Source: Paenibacillus mesophilus
GTDB lineage: Bacteria; Bacillota; Bacilli; Paenibacillales; NBRC-103111
Length of the DNA: 64,000 nucleotides
Reading direction: 5' to 3'
Assembly: GCF_005938385.1 (NCBI RefSeq)
Contig: NZ_VCRA01000032.1
Location: 1-64,000 of the forward strand
The translations under genes were made by a program, and so were the position numbers. Shown piece by piece: positions 43,195-50,494 of this stretch. The notes beneath the pieces were generated by a model that worked only from the letters and a program-made list of their open reading frames with translations, was not told the DNA's origin and made no database searches. How positions within the stretch are numbered: position 1 is the stretch's first letter; every line of letters begins with the position of its first letter.

Positions 43195-43638
43195 TCAAGA
43201 AAGAAGCTGCTGCACGAGTTGATTGACCAGCTTGCCATCGGCGCGGCCCTTCACCTTCGGCATCAACGCGCTCATCAATTTGCCTAAGTCCGCTTTGGAA
43301 GATGCACCGGTTTCTTGGATGGTCTGCTGTACGATAGCATGAATTTCTTCCTCGGTTAATTGCTGCGGCATATATACGGCAATGACTTCTATTTCTTTCC
43401 TGACGGTCTCGGCGAGATCGCCCCGATCCGCTTTTTCAAATTCTTGGAGGGAGTCTTTGCGCTGTTTGATCTCACGATTCAGAATATCCAGTACTTCGTT
43501 GTCGTCAAGCGTCTTCTTTTGATCTATCTCAACGTTTTTAATCGCCGATCGAATCATCCGGATGACGGAGAGTTTGAACTTGTCCTGATTCTTCATCGCT
43601 TGCTTCATATCATCGTTTAATCGTTCGCTTAAGCTCAT
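43195..43638 (-). CDS. yqeY: GatB/YqeY domain protein
   Basis: Protein of 147 residues: helical N-terminal part (DDMKQAMKNQDKFKLSVIRM) and C-terminal tail domain (ADLGKLMSALMPKVKGRADG) related to the GatB tail that binds tRNA. The role is unknown, although the link to rpsU is conserved across Firmicutes. It starts 16 bp after rpsU. Confidence 0.95.
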   Translation of the reverse strand: MSLSERLNDDMKQAMKNQDKFKLSVIRMIRSAIKNVEIDQKKTLDDNEVLDILNREIKQRKDSLQEFEKADRGDLAETVRKEIEVIAVYMPQQLTEEEIHAIVQQTIQETGASSKADLGKLMSALMPKVKGRADGKLVNQLVQQLLS

Positions 43639-43653
43639 GAAAACAAAATCCTC

Positions 43654-43827
43654 CTAGAACTTTCTCTTCCGAGCAGCCTCCGACTTCTTCTTGCGCTTAA
43701 CGCTAGGCTTCTCATAGTGTTTGCGCTTTTTGACCTCCGCCAAGACGCCGTCTTTGGCGATGGAACGCTTGAAGCGACGAAGTGCAGCATCAATGGTTTC
43801 ATTTTTGCGAACTCGAGTTTCGGACAC
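43654..43827 (-). CDS. rpsU: 30S ribosomal protein S21
   Basis: Protein of 57 residues from GTG 43827, after a GGGAGGGA site. The sequence begins SETRVRKNETIDAALRRFKR and ends in the basic run SVKRKKKSEAARKRKF, the standard S21 form. S21 binds the platform of the 30S subunit near the anti-Shine-Dalgarno. Confidence 0.97.
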   Translation of the reverse strand: MSETRVRKNETIDAALRRFKRSIAKDGVLAEVKKRKHYEKPSVKRKKKSEAARKRKF

Positions 43828-43945
43828 TAGTTTTCCCTCCCTCCGAACAGACCGTCCAAGACGAAAACACGGTTTATCAAACTACATTATAAATGAAACC
43901 GAAAGGGGGTGTCAACCTGCCATGGTCGACCCGGCTTCCGCACCC

Positions 43946-44293
43946 TTATCCTTTGACGTTCAAGCCGCCGAGCTTCTCGCCGCCGAGCACGTGCACATGG
44001 ATATGGTACACGACCTGACCGCCATCGGATCCGACGTTGTTGATCAGTCTATAGCCGCTGTCAGAGATACCCAGCTCCTCGGCGACTTTCTTCGCGGTAA
44101 GCAGAACCTCTCCGAGCAGCTCCCGATCTTCCTCGGCCGCTTCCTTCATCGAAGGGATATGCTTCTTCGGAATAACCAGCACATGAGCGGGGGCCGCCGG
44201 CTGAATGTCGTGAAACGCCAAAACCTTATCGTTTTCGAACACTTTTTTGGATGGGATTTCCCCTTTGACGATTTTGCAAAAAATGCAATCCAT
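43946..44293 (-). CDS. HIT family nucleotide hydrolase
   Basis: Protein of 115 residues. The catalytic triad motif is HIHVH (97-101), and the N-terminal CIFCKIVKGEIPS is standard for Hint/PKCI-type proteins. It likely hydrolyses nucleoside phosphoramidates such as AMP-lysine. It precedes rpsU in transcription, 118 bp upstream. Confidence 0.94.
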   Translation of the reverse strand: MDCIFCKIVKGEIPSKKVFENDKVLAFHDIQPAAPAHVLVIPKKHIPSMKEAAEEDRELLGEVLLTAKKVAEELGISDSGYRLINNVGSDGGQVVYHIHVHVLGGEKLGGLNVKG

Positions 44294-44314
44294 CGGCTAA
44301 CCCTCTTCTCCTTA

Positions 44315-45082
44315 TTAAAATAGACGGATAACGACCTGCGACAAAAATTCCATCTCGAGCCGTTCGGTCATAAAATCGACGATCAGCTTCTGCTGGTTTT
44401 GCTGCGTTTCTTCATCATCCGGAGTCTTCTGCAGCTTCTCTTCGGATTCGATCAGCTGGTCGCGCAGCCAAACGAGCTCCTCCTGCTGCTCCTGGATCGT
44501 TTTGACGATAGGCTCGATTTCCTCCGTCTCCAGAACAAACTCGACCAAATAATTGTAGCTTCCGCCGAATACGGACTCGTTTTTGTAAAACTGTTCTTCC
44601 GGATACTGCGTATTCACATACTGCTGCAGAGCCAGTCCGATGAAGTGTGCGGTCACTTCGGGCTTGCAGTTCATTTTCAAGTATCGTAGAAACCCTTGAG
44701 GCGAGTTCCCTTCCGGGTTGCTCATATCCGGCTCGCCGCCGTACATTTCTTTGTAAATCCAGCTCAATATTTTGATTTCCGTGCCGGTATAAATCCGATG
44801 AACGACGATTTCGTGAAAGTCGTCCTTCAACCCTTCGATATGCTCGATCGAATCGCAATAATGGACGAGCTGGTTGTACAGCAAGTTTTTGTAGTTCAGC
44901 AGATCGTGGAAATCTTTCTCCTGCTTTACCTGCGTCAGCAGCTTGAACAGGCTGTGATTGAGAATATCGACATTCGCAATATCGGCGAATACCGGATTAT
45001 TTATTAAATGTTCGTCGTATGTCATGAAAAATTCGACTACAGCGCTTATATCTTGCACGCCGGTGTACGTAATGTGTGCCAT
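44315..45082 (-). CDS. Unrecognised helical protein, 255 aa
   Basis: Starts at ATG 45082 (GGGAGGG about 12 nt upstream); an extension to 45127 is possible. It is mostly alpha-helical, with many acidic and aromatic residues. A C-terminal segment (about 195-245) has heptad-like spacing and may be a coiled coil. No membrane helix, signal or known motif is seen. It lies 21 bp upstream of the HIT gene and may share its transcript. I do not recognise the family. Confidence 0.75.
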   Translation of the reverse strand: MAHITYTGVQDISAVVEFFMTYDEHLINNPVFADIANVDILNHSLFKLLTQVKQEKDFHDLLNYKNLLYNQLVHYCDSIEHIEGLKDDFHEIVVHRIYTGTEIKILSWIYKEMYGGEPDMSNPEGNSPQGFLRYLKMNCKPEVTAHFIGLALQQYVNTQYPEEQFYKNESVFGGSYNYLVEFVLETEEIEPIVKTIQEQQEELVWLRDQLIESEEKLQKTPDDEETQQNQQKLIVDFMTERLEMEFLSQVVIRLF

Positions 45083-45188
45083 GAAAAGTAGGGACTCCCT
45101 CCCGGTGAATTGAACAACTGCTATCATGATACCAGAAAAACCGGATCAGCGCACATTGTTCATTATTCCATCCGTACGACGACCTCCC

Positions 45189-45210
45189 GAAAAGCCCGGA
45201 GTACCGGGCT
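45189..45210 (-). terminator. Weak terminator of the M24 peptidase gene
   Basis: Minus-strand stem AGCCCGG / CCGGGCT followed by TTTT. It overlaps the last base pairs of the stop codon. Confidence 0.5.
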
Positions 45211-46300
45211 ACAGCATCGTCAATTGTTTGCTCACCGAACCGTTTACGGACTCGCAGCCTTCCTCGGTCGCGATGACGATATCTTCGATTCGCACACCGA
45301 ACTTGCCGGGCAAATAGACGCCGGGTTCGATACTGAATACCATGCCCGGCTCGATCGCAAGCTCGTTGCCGCCCTGTACGGTTGGCTGTTCGTGGATATC
45401 GATGCCGAGCCCGTGCCCCGTCCGGTGAACGAAATATTCCCCATAGCCGCCGGCTTCAATGATACTTCGAACTGCCCTGTCGATCTCCGAAAAGGTGACG
45501 CCCGGACGTACCGCGCGAATGCCCGCCAAATGCGCCTCTTTAACAAGCTCGTACACGGTGCGCTGCTCGTCGGAGGGCTCCCCGATACTGAATGTCCGCG
45601 TCATATCGGAACAGTAGTGATTCAGCTTGCCGCCGGTATCGACAATGACAAAGTCGCCTTTGCGCACGACCGCTTCCCCGGGAGTGTGATGCGGATTCGC
45701 TCCGTTCGCTCCCGTCGCCACGGTAGGATCGAACGACAGCTCGCGGATCCCTTCCCGCTTCCACAGCAGCTGCAATTCCTCCAGCAGCTCCGCCTCGCTC
45801 CGTCCTTCGCGGATGTGCGGGACAAATGCAGTCATCACCCGGTTCAGCGCGTCGGCCGATTCCCGGATCAGCTTTATTTCGTGCTCGTCTTTAACTTGGC
45901 GAAGCTTGCCGAGCAAATGAGCCCCTCCCGTCCACCGGGTCTCCGGACGGTGCTTCATCAATTCAAGCAAATGTCCACTGGGCCATCCTTCATCCACGCT
46001 TACCGCCTCCGAAGCGCCGAGCGCATCCGACAGCAGCGCCGAAGCATCTTCGCCGTCTCGCCAGAATGCCGTGTGCAAGCCTACCGACTCCAACTCGCCA
46101 CGGTGCAGATCGGGAGCGACGAGAACCGGCTCTCCCGTACGCCTGATCGCAAGAGTCAGAAGCCTCTCGTGCGCCTCGATCCAAACGCCCGTGAAGTAAA
46201 ACAGGTTCGCCGCAGTGGCTACGATGACCGCGTCGTATTGCGTTTGTTCCAGAAGCTTCCGCAGCTTCTTAATACGTTCCTCAAACTGGTTACCGCCCAT
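45209..46300 (-). CDS. M24 family Xaa-Pro aminopeptidase
   Basis: Protein of 363 residues from ATG 46300, nine nt after AAGGAGG; the frame to 46333 is not used. An N-terminal creatinase-like domain (1-130) is followed by the pita-bread domain with all metal ligands: VDTGGKLNHYCSDMTRTF (two Asp), HRTGHGLGIDIHE (His), IEPGMVFSIEPG (Glu) and GVRIEDIV (Glu). It releases N-terminal residues preceding proline. The gene is alone and ends at a small hairpin. Confidence 0.93.
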   Translation of the reverse strand: MGGNQFEERIKKLRKLLEQTQYDAVIVATAANLFYFTGVWIEAHERLLTLAIRRTGEPVLVAPDLHRGELESVGLHTAFWRDGEDASALLSDALGASEAVSVDEGWPSGHLLELMKHRPETRWTGGAHLLGKLRQVKDEHEIKLIRESADALNRVMTAFVPHIREGRSEAELLEELQLLWKREGIRELSFDPTVATGANGANPHHTPGEAVVRKGDFVIVDTGGKLNHYCSDMTRTFSIGEPSDEQRTVYELVKEAHLAGIRAVRPGVTFSEIDRAVRSIIEAGGYGEYFVHRTGHGLGIDIHEQPTVQGGNELAIEPGMVFSIEPGVYLPGKFGVRIEDIVIATEEGCESVNGSVSKQLTML

Positions 46301-46370
46301 TTCCTTCATCCTCCTTCGCAGACTATAGATCACTATCCACTATTGTAATCCATATTGCCTGCTTCTAACA

Positions 46371-47144
46371 TCACGGTTTGACGGCGGTCCATACGGTCCA
46401 GCGATCTTTCTCGGCAATTGCGCCTTCCGATAGATGCGATCGAATACGTAATACCAGGGCATCGATCTCTTCGTCAGACAGCTCGTGGAGAATCGATCGG
46501 CCCTTCCGCTTCCGCAAGTCATCGGCGAGCTCGTCGGCGTCGGCGTATGTTTTACGGGTTTCCCACAGCTTCTCTTCCATAACGCGTTCGAATCCGGAAT
46601 TCTCCAATGCTCGAATGACTTCTTCCGACGAATGTCTACGAGACGTCTCGATAGCCGCCAACCGGGGATACATTTCGAAAAACGTTCCGCGGATATGTTC
46701 CGAACTGCCCGGAAGCAAGCAATCTTCCGGCGTACGGTCCTGGACGAGCAGCATGCCTCCGGGACGAAGTATTCGGGCCGCTTCGACGAAGCAAGCATGC
46801 AAATCAGATAAATGGTGAATAAGCGCGCGTTCGATTACCAAATCGAAACGGCCGTCAGCCAAAGGCGTGCTGCCGGCAGCACCCCATTCGAAGCTTACTT
46901 GGCTGAAGCCGCTGCATGATTGTCGGGCGGCCTCAAGCATTTGGGCCGAGTAGTCCACTCCCACGACTTCGGCAGCGCCCAACTCGGCTAATTTCCTCGT
47001 GTAAATCCCGCCGCCGCATCCGATATCGGCGGCTCGGGCCCCTTGTACCGTCGTGAATCGGTTCACCATGTCCGTCCAGCTGCGATCGGCATTGCGGGAC
47101 GTATAGGCGTAACGGTTATGCTCGGCATGGAAATCGATCGGCAT
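46371..47144 (-). CDS. Class I SAM-dependent methyltransferase
   Basis: Protein of 257 residues from ATG 47144 (GAGGTGAT upstream). Motif I is ADIGCGGGIYTRKLAELG, then VVGVDYSAQML, and a post-motif FDLVIERALIHHL. It resembles UbiE/Methyltransf_11-type enzymes that act on small molecules. The substrate is unknown. A cluster of AATGAAAC half-sites touches its -10 box, so a dedicated regulator is likely. Confidence 0.88.
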   Translation of the reverse strand: MPIDFHAEHNRYAYTSRNADRSWTDMVNRFTTVQGARAADIGCGGGIYTRKLAELGAAEVVGVDYSAQMLEAARQSCSGFSQVSFEWGAAGSTPLADGRFDLVIERALIHHLSDLHACFVEAARILRPGGMLLVQDRTPEDCLLPGSSEHIRGTFFEMYPRLAAIETSRRHSSEEVIRALENSGFERVMEEKLWETRKTYADADELADDLRKRKGRSILHELSDEEIDALVLRIRSHLSEGAIAEKDRWTVWTAVKP

Positions 47145-47158
47145 AATGATCACCTCAC

Positions 47159-47192
47159 ATTATAGTTTCATTCAATGAAACTAAGTTTCATT
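47159..47192 (-). promoter_or_regulatory. Operator-like palindromes at the methyltransferase promoter
   Basis: A minus-strand TATAAT (47159-47164) is directly preceded by three alternating half-sites AATGAAAC / GTTTCATT / AATGAAAC, with 3-nt and 1-nt gaps (47165-47192). They form two overlapping perfect palindromes occupying the promoter spacer. A dimeric repressor site is likely. No good -35 was found. Confidence 0.55.
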
Positions 47193-47289
47193 ATTTCAAT
47201 TGAGTCCAGTATACAATCGGCCCTGTCGCCTTGTAAATCGGCTATTTCATCACGGATTCGTATGTCAAGTAAACAAACGGCAAAAAAAA

Positions 47290-47505
47290 CCTGACGGCGT
47301 TCTTCCGTCAGGTCAGATTGTTGAGAAACCCCTTCGTTTTGCCGATCAGACAAAAAACACGGGGTTTTGCTTGAGAACTTAGCTCTCAGATCGCTTTAAA
47401 TCGATTTTCCTTTTGCGAGATGAGGTCCACCACATAAAAAATAAAGTGCCGAAAAATCCGTAGGACTTAATCGACACTCTGACCTGACGGCGTTCTTCCG
47501 TCAGG
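47290..47505. mobile_element. Small element with ~38-bp inverted ends, IS remnant or MITE
   Basis: The 216-bp segment is bounded by two copies of hairpin CCTGACGG-(7 nt)-CCGTCAGG, each continued inward by TCAGA.TGT.GA in inverted orientation and outward by AAAA. Minus-strand reading near the left end gives a short frame ending KTKGFLNNLT then stop, which resembles the tail of transposases; this is tentative. No transposase body remains. It fills most of the 394-bp gap between the methyltransferase and beta-galactosidase genes. The hairpin with T8 on the minus strand at 47282-47312 may also terminate transcripts from the galactosidase side. Confidence 0.5.
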
Positions 47506-47538
47506 TTTTCATTCCTTCATATTTCAAACCGCCTGTCC

Positions 47539-49308
47539 TCATTTCTGAGGTGGCACCGTGCTGCCCAAATCCGGCTCCGCCTTAAACTCGATTTCGGGCG
47601 CCACCGTACCGTGCAGTTCCATAACGACGATTTCGTTGCCGCCTTTGCGAAGCAGCGGGGCGGGGACATACAAACTTTTTTGCGGCCCGATGCTCCAATA
47701 ACGTCCAAGATTAAAGCCGTTGATCCAGACGATCCCCTTGGTCCATCCGTCCATATAAAGAAACGTATCCGCCGGTTCGTCCACCTGGAGCTCCGCCTTA
47801 TAGAACGCCGGCGTCTCCTGTTGGCGCAGACCGTCATAGTTCAAACCTGACAAATTTTCCAGCGGCAGCGGGCGGATCGTCCAATCGAACAGAAACTGAT
47901 ACCCGAAACGGACGCCTTCCGTAATGCCTTTGCGATCCTTCAAGTAAGCGCCGTAATTGATTCTGCCCATGTTCTCGACCAATAGGCCGAGCGTGACGCC
48001 TTCCTTCGGCACCTCGAAGCTGACCTTCGCTTCCCGGTTCCAACGCTCGATCACGCCCGCATACCGTCCGTCTATAAAGACGAGCGCCCGGTCGGCTACG
48101 TTCTGCAAATTCAACTGATGCGACGACCGGGGGCCGGATATACGGGTCTCATACAAGATGAAGCCGTAATTTTGTCCGAGCTTCTCCATCGGCTCGGGAC
48201 AAACGGATAAAACCGGCTCCGACAGTACGTTCAGATTGGCGAACAAATCCGCCTGTCCACTCATGCGAACCCTCCCGTAAGCCCGCTTCTTCGCAGGCTC
48301 GGGCAGGCGGACTTCCGGGATGTCGATATAGCGCGACAGCATGTCCCTCACGGCATAGTACTTGTCCGTCGGGTCCCCCGCTTCCGTGAGCAGCACGTCG
48401 TAGTCATAGCTCGTAATCGTCGGCTGGTATTGGTCCGGCGCCGGACAGTTCGCACCGCTGTAAAATCCGAAGTTCGTGCCACCATGGAACATATAGAAGT
48501 TGACCGATCCGTTCTCCTTGAGCATTTCCTCCAATACCTGAGCAACGTCGGACGCATCCCTCGTATGATGATGCTCGCCCCAATGATCGAACCAGCCGTT
48601 CCAAAATTCCATGCACATGACCGGCCCGTCGGCCTGGTATTCGCGCAGCTTCGCGAACGCTTCCCCGACTCGCGATCCGAAGTTCACCGTAGCCAGTACG
48701 CCAGGCAGCGCGCCCCCCTGCAGCATCGAGTCGGTCGGACCGTCCGAGGTGAACAGCAGCACGTCGATGCCGCGATCGGACATACTTTGCTTCAAATAGT
48801 CCAAGTATCGCTTGTCGTTGCCGTAGCTGCCGTATTCGTTCTCGATCTGAACCGCGATAATCGGTCCGCCGTTCGTGGACAGCAGCGGCTTTAGCTTCGG
48901 CATCAGCACGTCGTAATAGGCGTCCACCCGGTCCAGAAAAGGCTTATGGAAGCAGCGGAGCCGCATATCCGAATCGGCTAGAAGCCACGCCGGCAAGCCG
49001 CCGAACTCCCATTCCGCGCAAATATACGGGCTGGGCCGCACAATGACGAATAGGCCGAGCTCGCCTGCGGTCCGGATGAACCGTTCCAAATCGGCTAGCC
49101 CTTCAAAGCAAAAAACGCCCGGCTTAGGCTCATGCAAATTCCAGGCGACGTACGTCTCCACCGTATTGAAACCGCAAGCCTTCAGCTTCAGAAGCCGGTC
49201 TTGCCAATATTCGGGAACGGTGCGGAAATAATGAATCGCGCCCGCGATAATTTTGAGCGGCTTATCTCCCAAGTAAAATTGTCCTTCTTTCACTTCCAAG
49301 CGTACCAT
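47539..49308 (-). CDS. Beta-galactosidase, glycoside hydrolase family 35
   Basis: Protein of 589 residues. The GH35 TIM barrel covers ~1-330: motif GGPIIAVQIENEYGSYG holds the acid/base Glu158, and MCMEFWNGWFDHWG holds the nucleophile Glu234. C-terminal beta-sandwich domains follow (GFILYETRISG ... FLYMDGWTKGIVWINGFNLGRYW). No signal peptide, so it is intracellular and would act on imported galactosides. It is divergent from an AraC regulator, which is its likely activator. Confidence 0.95.
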   Translation of the reverse strand: MVRLEVKEGQFYLGDKPLKIIAGAIHYFRTVPEYWQDRLLKLKACGFNTVETYVAWNLHEPKPGVFCFEGLADLERFIRTAGELGLFVIVRPSPYICAEWEFGGLPAWLLADSDMRLRCFHKPFLDRVDAYYDVLMPKLKPLLSTNGGPIIAVQIENEYGSYGNDKRYLDYLKQSMSDRGIDVLLFTSDGPTDSMLQGGALPGVLATVNFGSRVGEAFAKLREYQADGPVMCMEFWNGWFDHWGEHHHTRDASDVAQVLEEMLKENGSVNFYMFHGGTNFGFYSGANCPAPDQYQPTITSYDYDVLLTEAGDPTDKYYAVRDMLSRYIDIPEVRLPEPAKKRAYGRVRMSGQADLFANLNVLSEPVLSVCPEPMEKLGQNYGFILYETRISGPRSSHQLNLQNVADRALVFIDGRYAGVIERWNREAKVSFEVPKEGVTLGLLVENMGRINYGAYLKDRKGITEGVRFGYQFLFDWTIRPLPLENLSGLNYDGLRQQETPAFYKAELQVDEPADTFLYMDGWTKGIVWINGFNLGRYWSIGPQKSLYVPAPLLRKGGNEIVVMELHGTVAPEIEFKAEPDLGSTVPPQK

Positions 49309-49410
49309 TCACAACCCGACCTTTCGCGCGCGTATTGTTCGTTCTCTAGCTCCATCATAACTAGACGATGAATTCGACACCATGCTCATAACGTCCGTTT
49401 TTTTGACCAT

Positions 49411-49439
49411 TTGTGCCGATATGCAAGTCATCTTATAAT
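49411..49439 (+). promoter_or_regulatory. Sigma-A promoter of the AraC regulator gene
   Basis: TTGTGC, 17-nt spacer, TATAAT, about 40 nt before the GTG start. A good counterpart on the minus strand for the galactosidase gene was not found, as expected for an activator-dependent promoter. Confidence 0.55.
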
Positions 49440-49479
49440 GTTGAATCATGACTATAGCGGAATGTGCGGGTGAAGCTGC

Positions 49480-50379
49480 GTGGACATCCAAGTATATTTT
49501 CCGAATATGACCAGCACGTTGCAAATAACCGGCTGCGGCTTCAACGTCAAGCCGCCGGGATGGTCGTACCCGAACCATCATCACCATTTGTTCGAGCTGA
49601 TGTACAGCTTCAGCGGCGAAGCGCTTCAGCATGTAAACCGGGGTACGGTCCGATTGGAGACGGGAGACTGGCTTCTGATCAAATCGGGCGTCAAGCATAG
49701 AACGGACAACCGGTCCGACTCGCCATACGCCTTTTTCAATATCCATTTCGATGTCGACGACCCGGAGCTTCGCAAGAAGCTGAGCGCCGCGGATTACGGG
49801 CTGCTGCCCCGCGCGAATGCCGAACGGACGCAGCTCCCCGGTCTGATGCGGCAAATCGAGCGCATCTTGACGGACAGCCTGACGATGGAGCCGCGCGATG
49901 CAACGGAAGCGATTCCGCCCGGACGGATCGGACCGGGACCGCGAATCGAGCTGCAGGCGTACGTCCTGCTCATCATTAAAGAAATAGCTGACAACAGTCC
50001 CGTCTTCCGGGTTACCCCCGATCACGAAAGTTTTCCGGTCTCATCGTCAATGGAAACGGACATCGCCCATGCAGTCGAGGAACGATTGGTGCGGATGGCT
50101 CATTCGCCCGCGGAGCATTCAATCGCCGAGATAGCCGGACAGCTGCACATCAGCCGCAGCCAATGCACCAAGACGTTCACCAAAGTATACGGCGTATCGC
50201 CCCGCCGGTACGTCAGTCAACTGATTGAAAGCCGGGCCAAATTTTTGCTCGTCACGACGAGCATGTCGATCGAGGACATCGCCCTGGAGCTTGGCTTTAG
50301 GTCGCTAAGCCACTTCTCCCGCCAATTCCGGCGGTGGACCGGCCTGTCTCCTCTTCAGTACCGTCCGAAACACGAATAG
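49480..50379 (+). CDS. AraC family transcriptional regulator
   Basis: Protein of 299 residues with GTG start at 49480 and a weak GGGTG site. The N-terminal cupin sensor domain includes PNHHHHLFELMYSFSG and LETGDWLLIKSGVKH. The C-terminal domain carries two helix-turn-helix units (IAEIAGQLHISRSQCTKTF, SIEDIALELGFRSLSHFSRQ) and the ending TGLSPLQYR. It is divergent from the GH35 gene across 171 bp and probably activates it in response to a galactoside. Confidence 0.93.
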   Translation: MDIQVYFPNMTSTLQITGCGFNVKPPGWSYPNHHHHLFELMYSFSGEALQHVNRGTVRLETGDWLLIKSGVKHRTDNRSDSPYAFFNIHFDVDDPELRKKLSAADYGLLPRANAERTQLPGLMRQIERILTDSLTMEPRDATEAIPPGRIGPGPRIELQAYVLLIIKEIADNSPVFRVTPDHESFPVSSSMETDIAHAVEERLVRMAHSPAEHSIAEIAGQLHISRSQCTKTFTKVYGVSPRRYVSQLIESRAKFLLVTTSMSIEDIALELGFRSLSHFSRQFRRWTGLSPLQYRPKHE

Positions 50380-50407
50380 GTTCCCCAGAAAATCGAATGG
50401 CAAATAA

Positions 50408-50447
50408 TTAGACCGATAGTCTATTCGCCGATAGACTATCGGTCTAA
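50408..50447 (+). promoter_or_regulatory. Double palindromic TetR operator
   Basis: Perfect inverted repeat with 17-bp arms around TCGCCG. Each arm is itself a palindrome TAGAC-N5-GTCTA, so two dimers could bind. The right arm overlaps the -35 of the following promoter. Autorepression by the TetR domain is the likely role. Confidence 0.8.
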
Positions 50448-50460
50448 TATGCGTTACAAT
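50432..50460 (+). promoter_or_regulatory. Promoter of the tetR-oxidoreductase gene
   Basis: TAGACT, 17-nt spacer, TACAAT, about 35 nt before the start. The -35 lies within the operator palindrome. Confidence 0.55.
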
Positions 50461-50494
50461 ATCACCATAGTCGGTTCCCGGAGGTCGATTGTCC

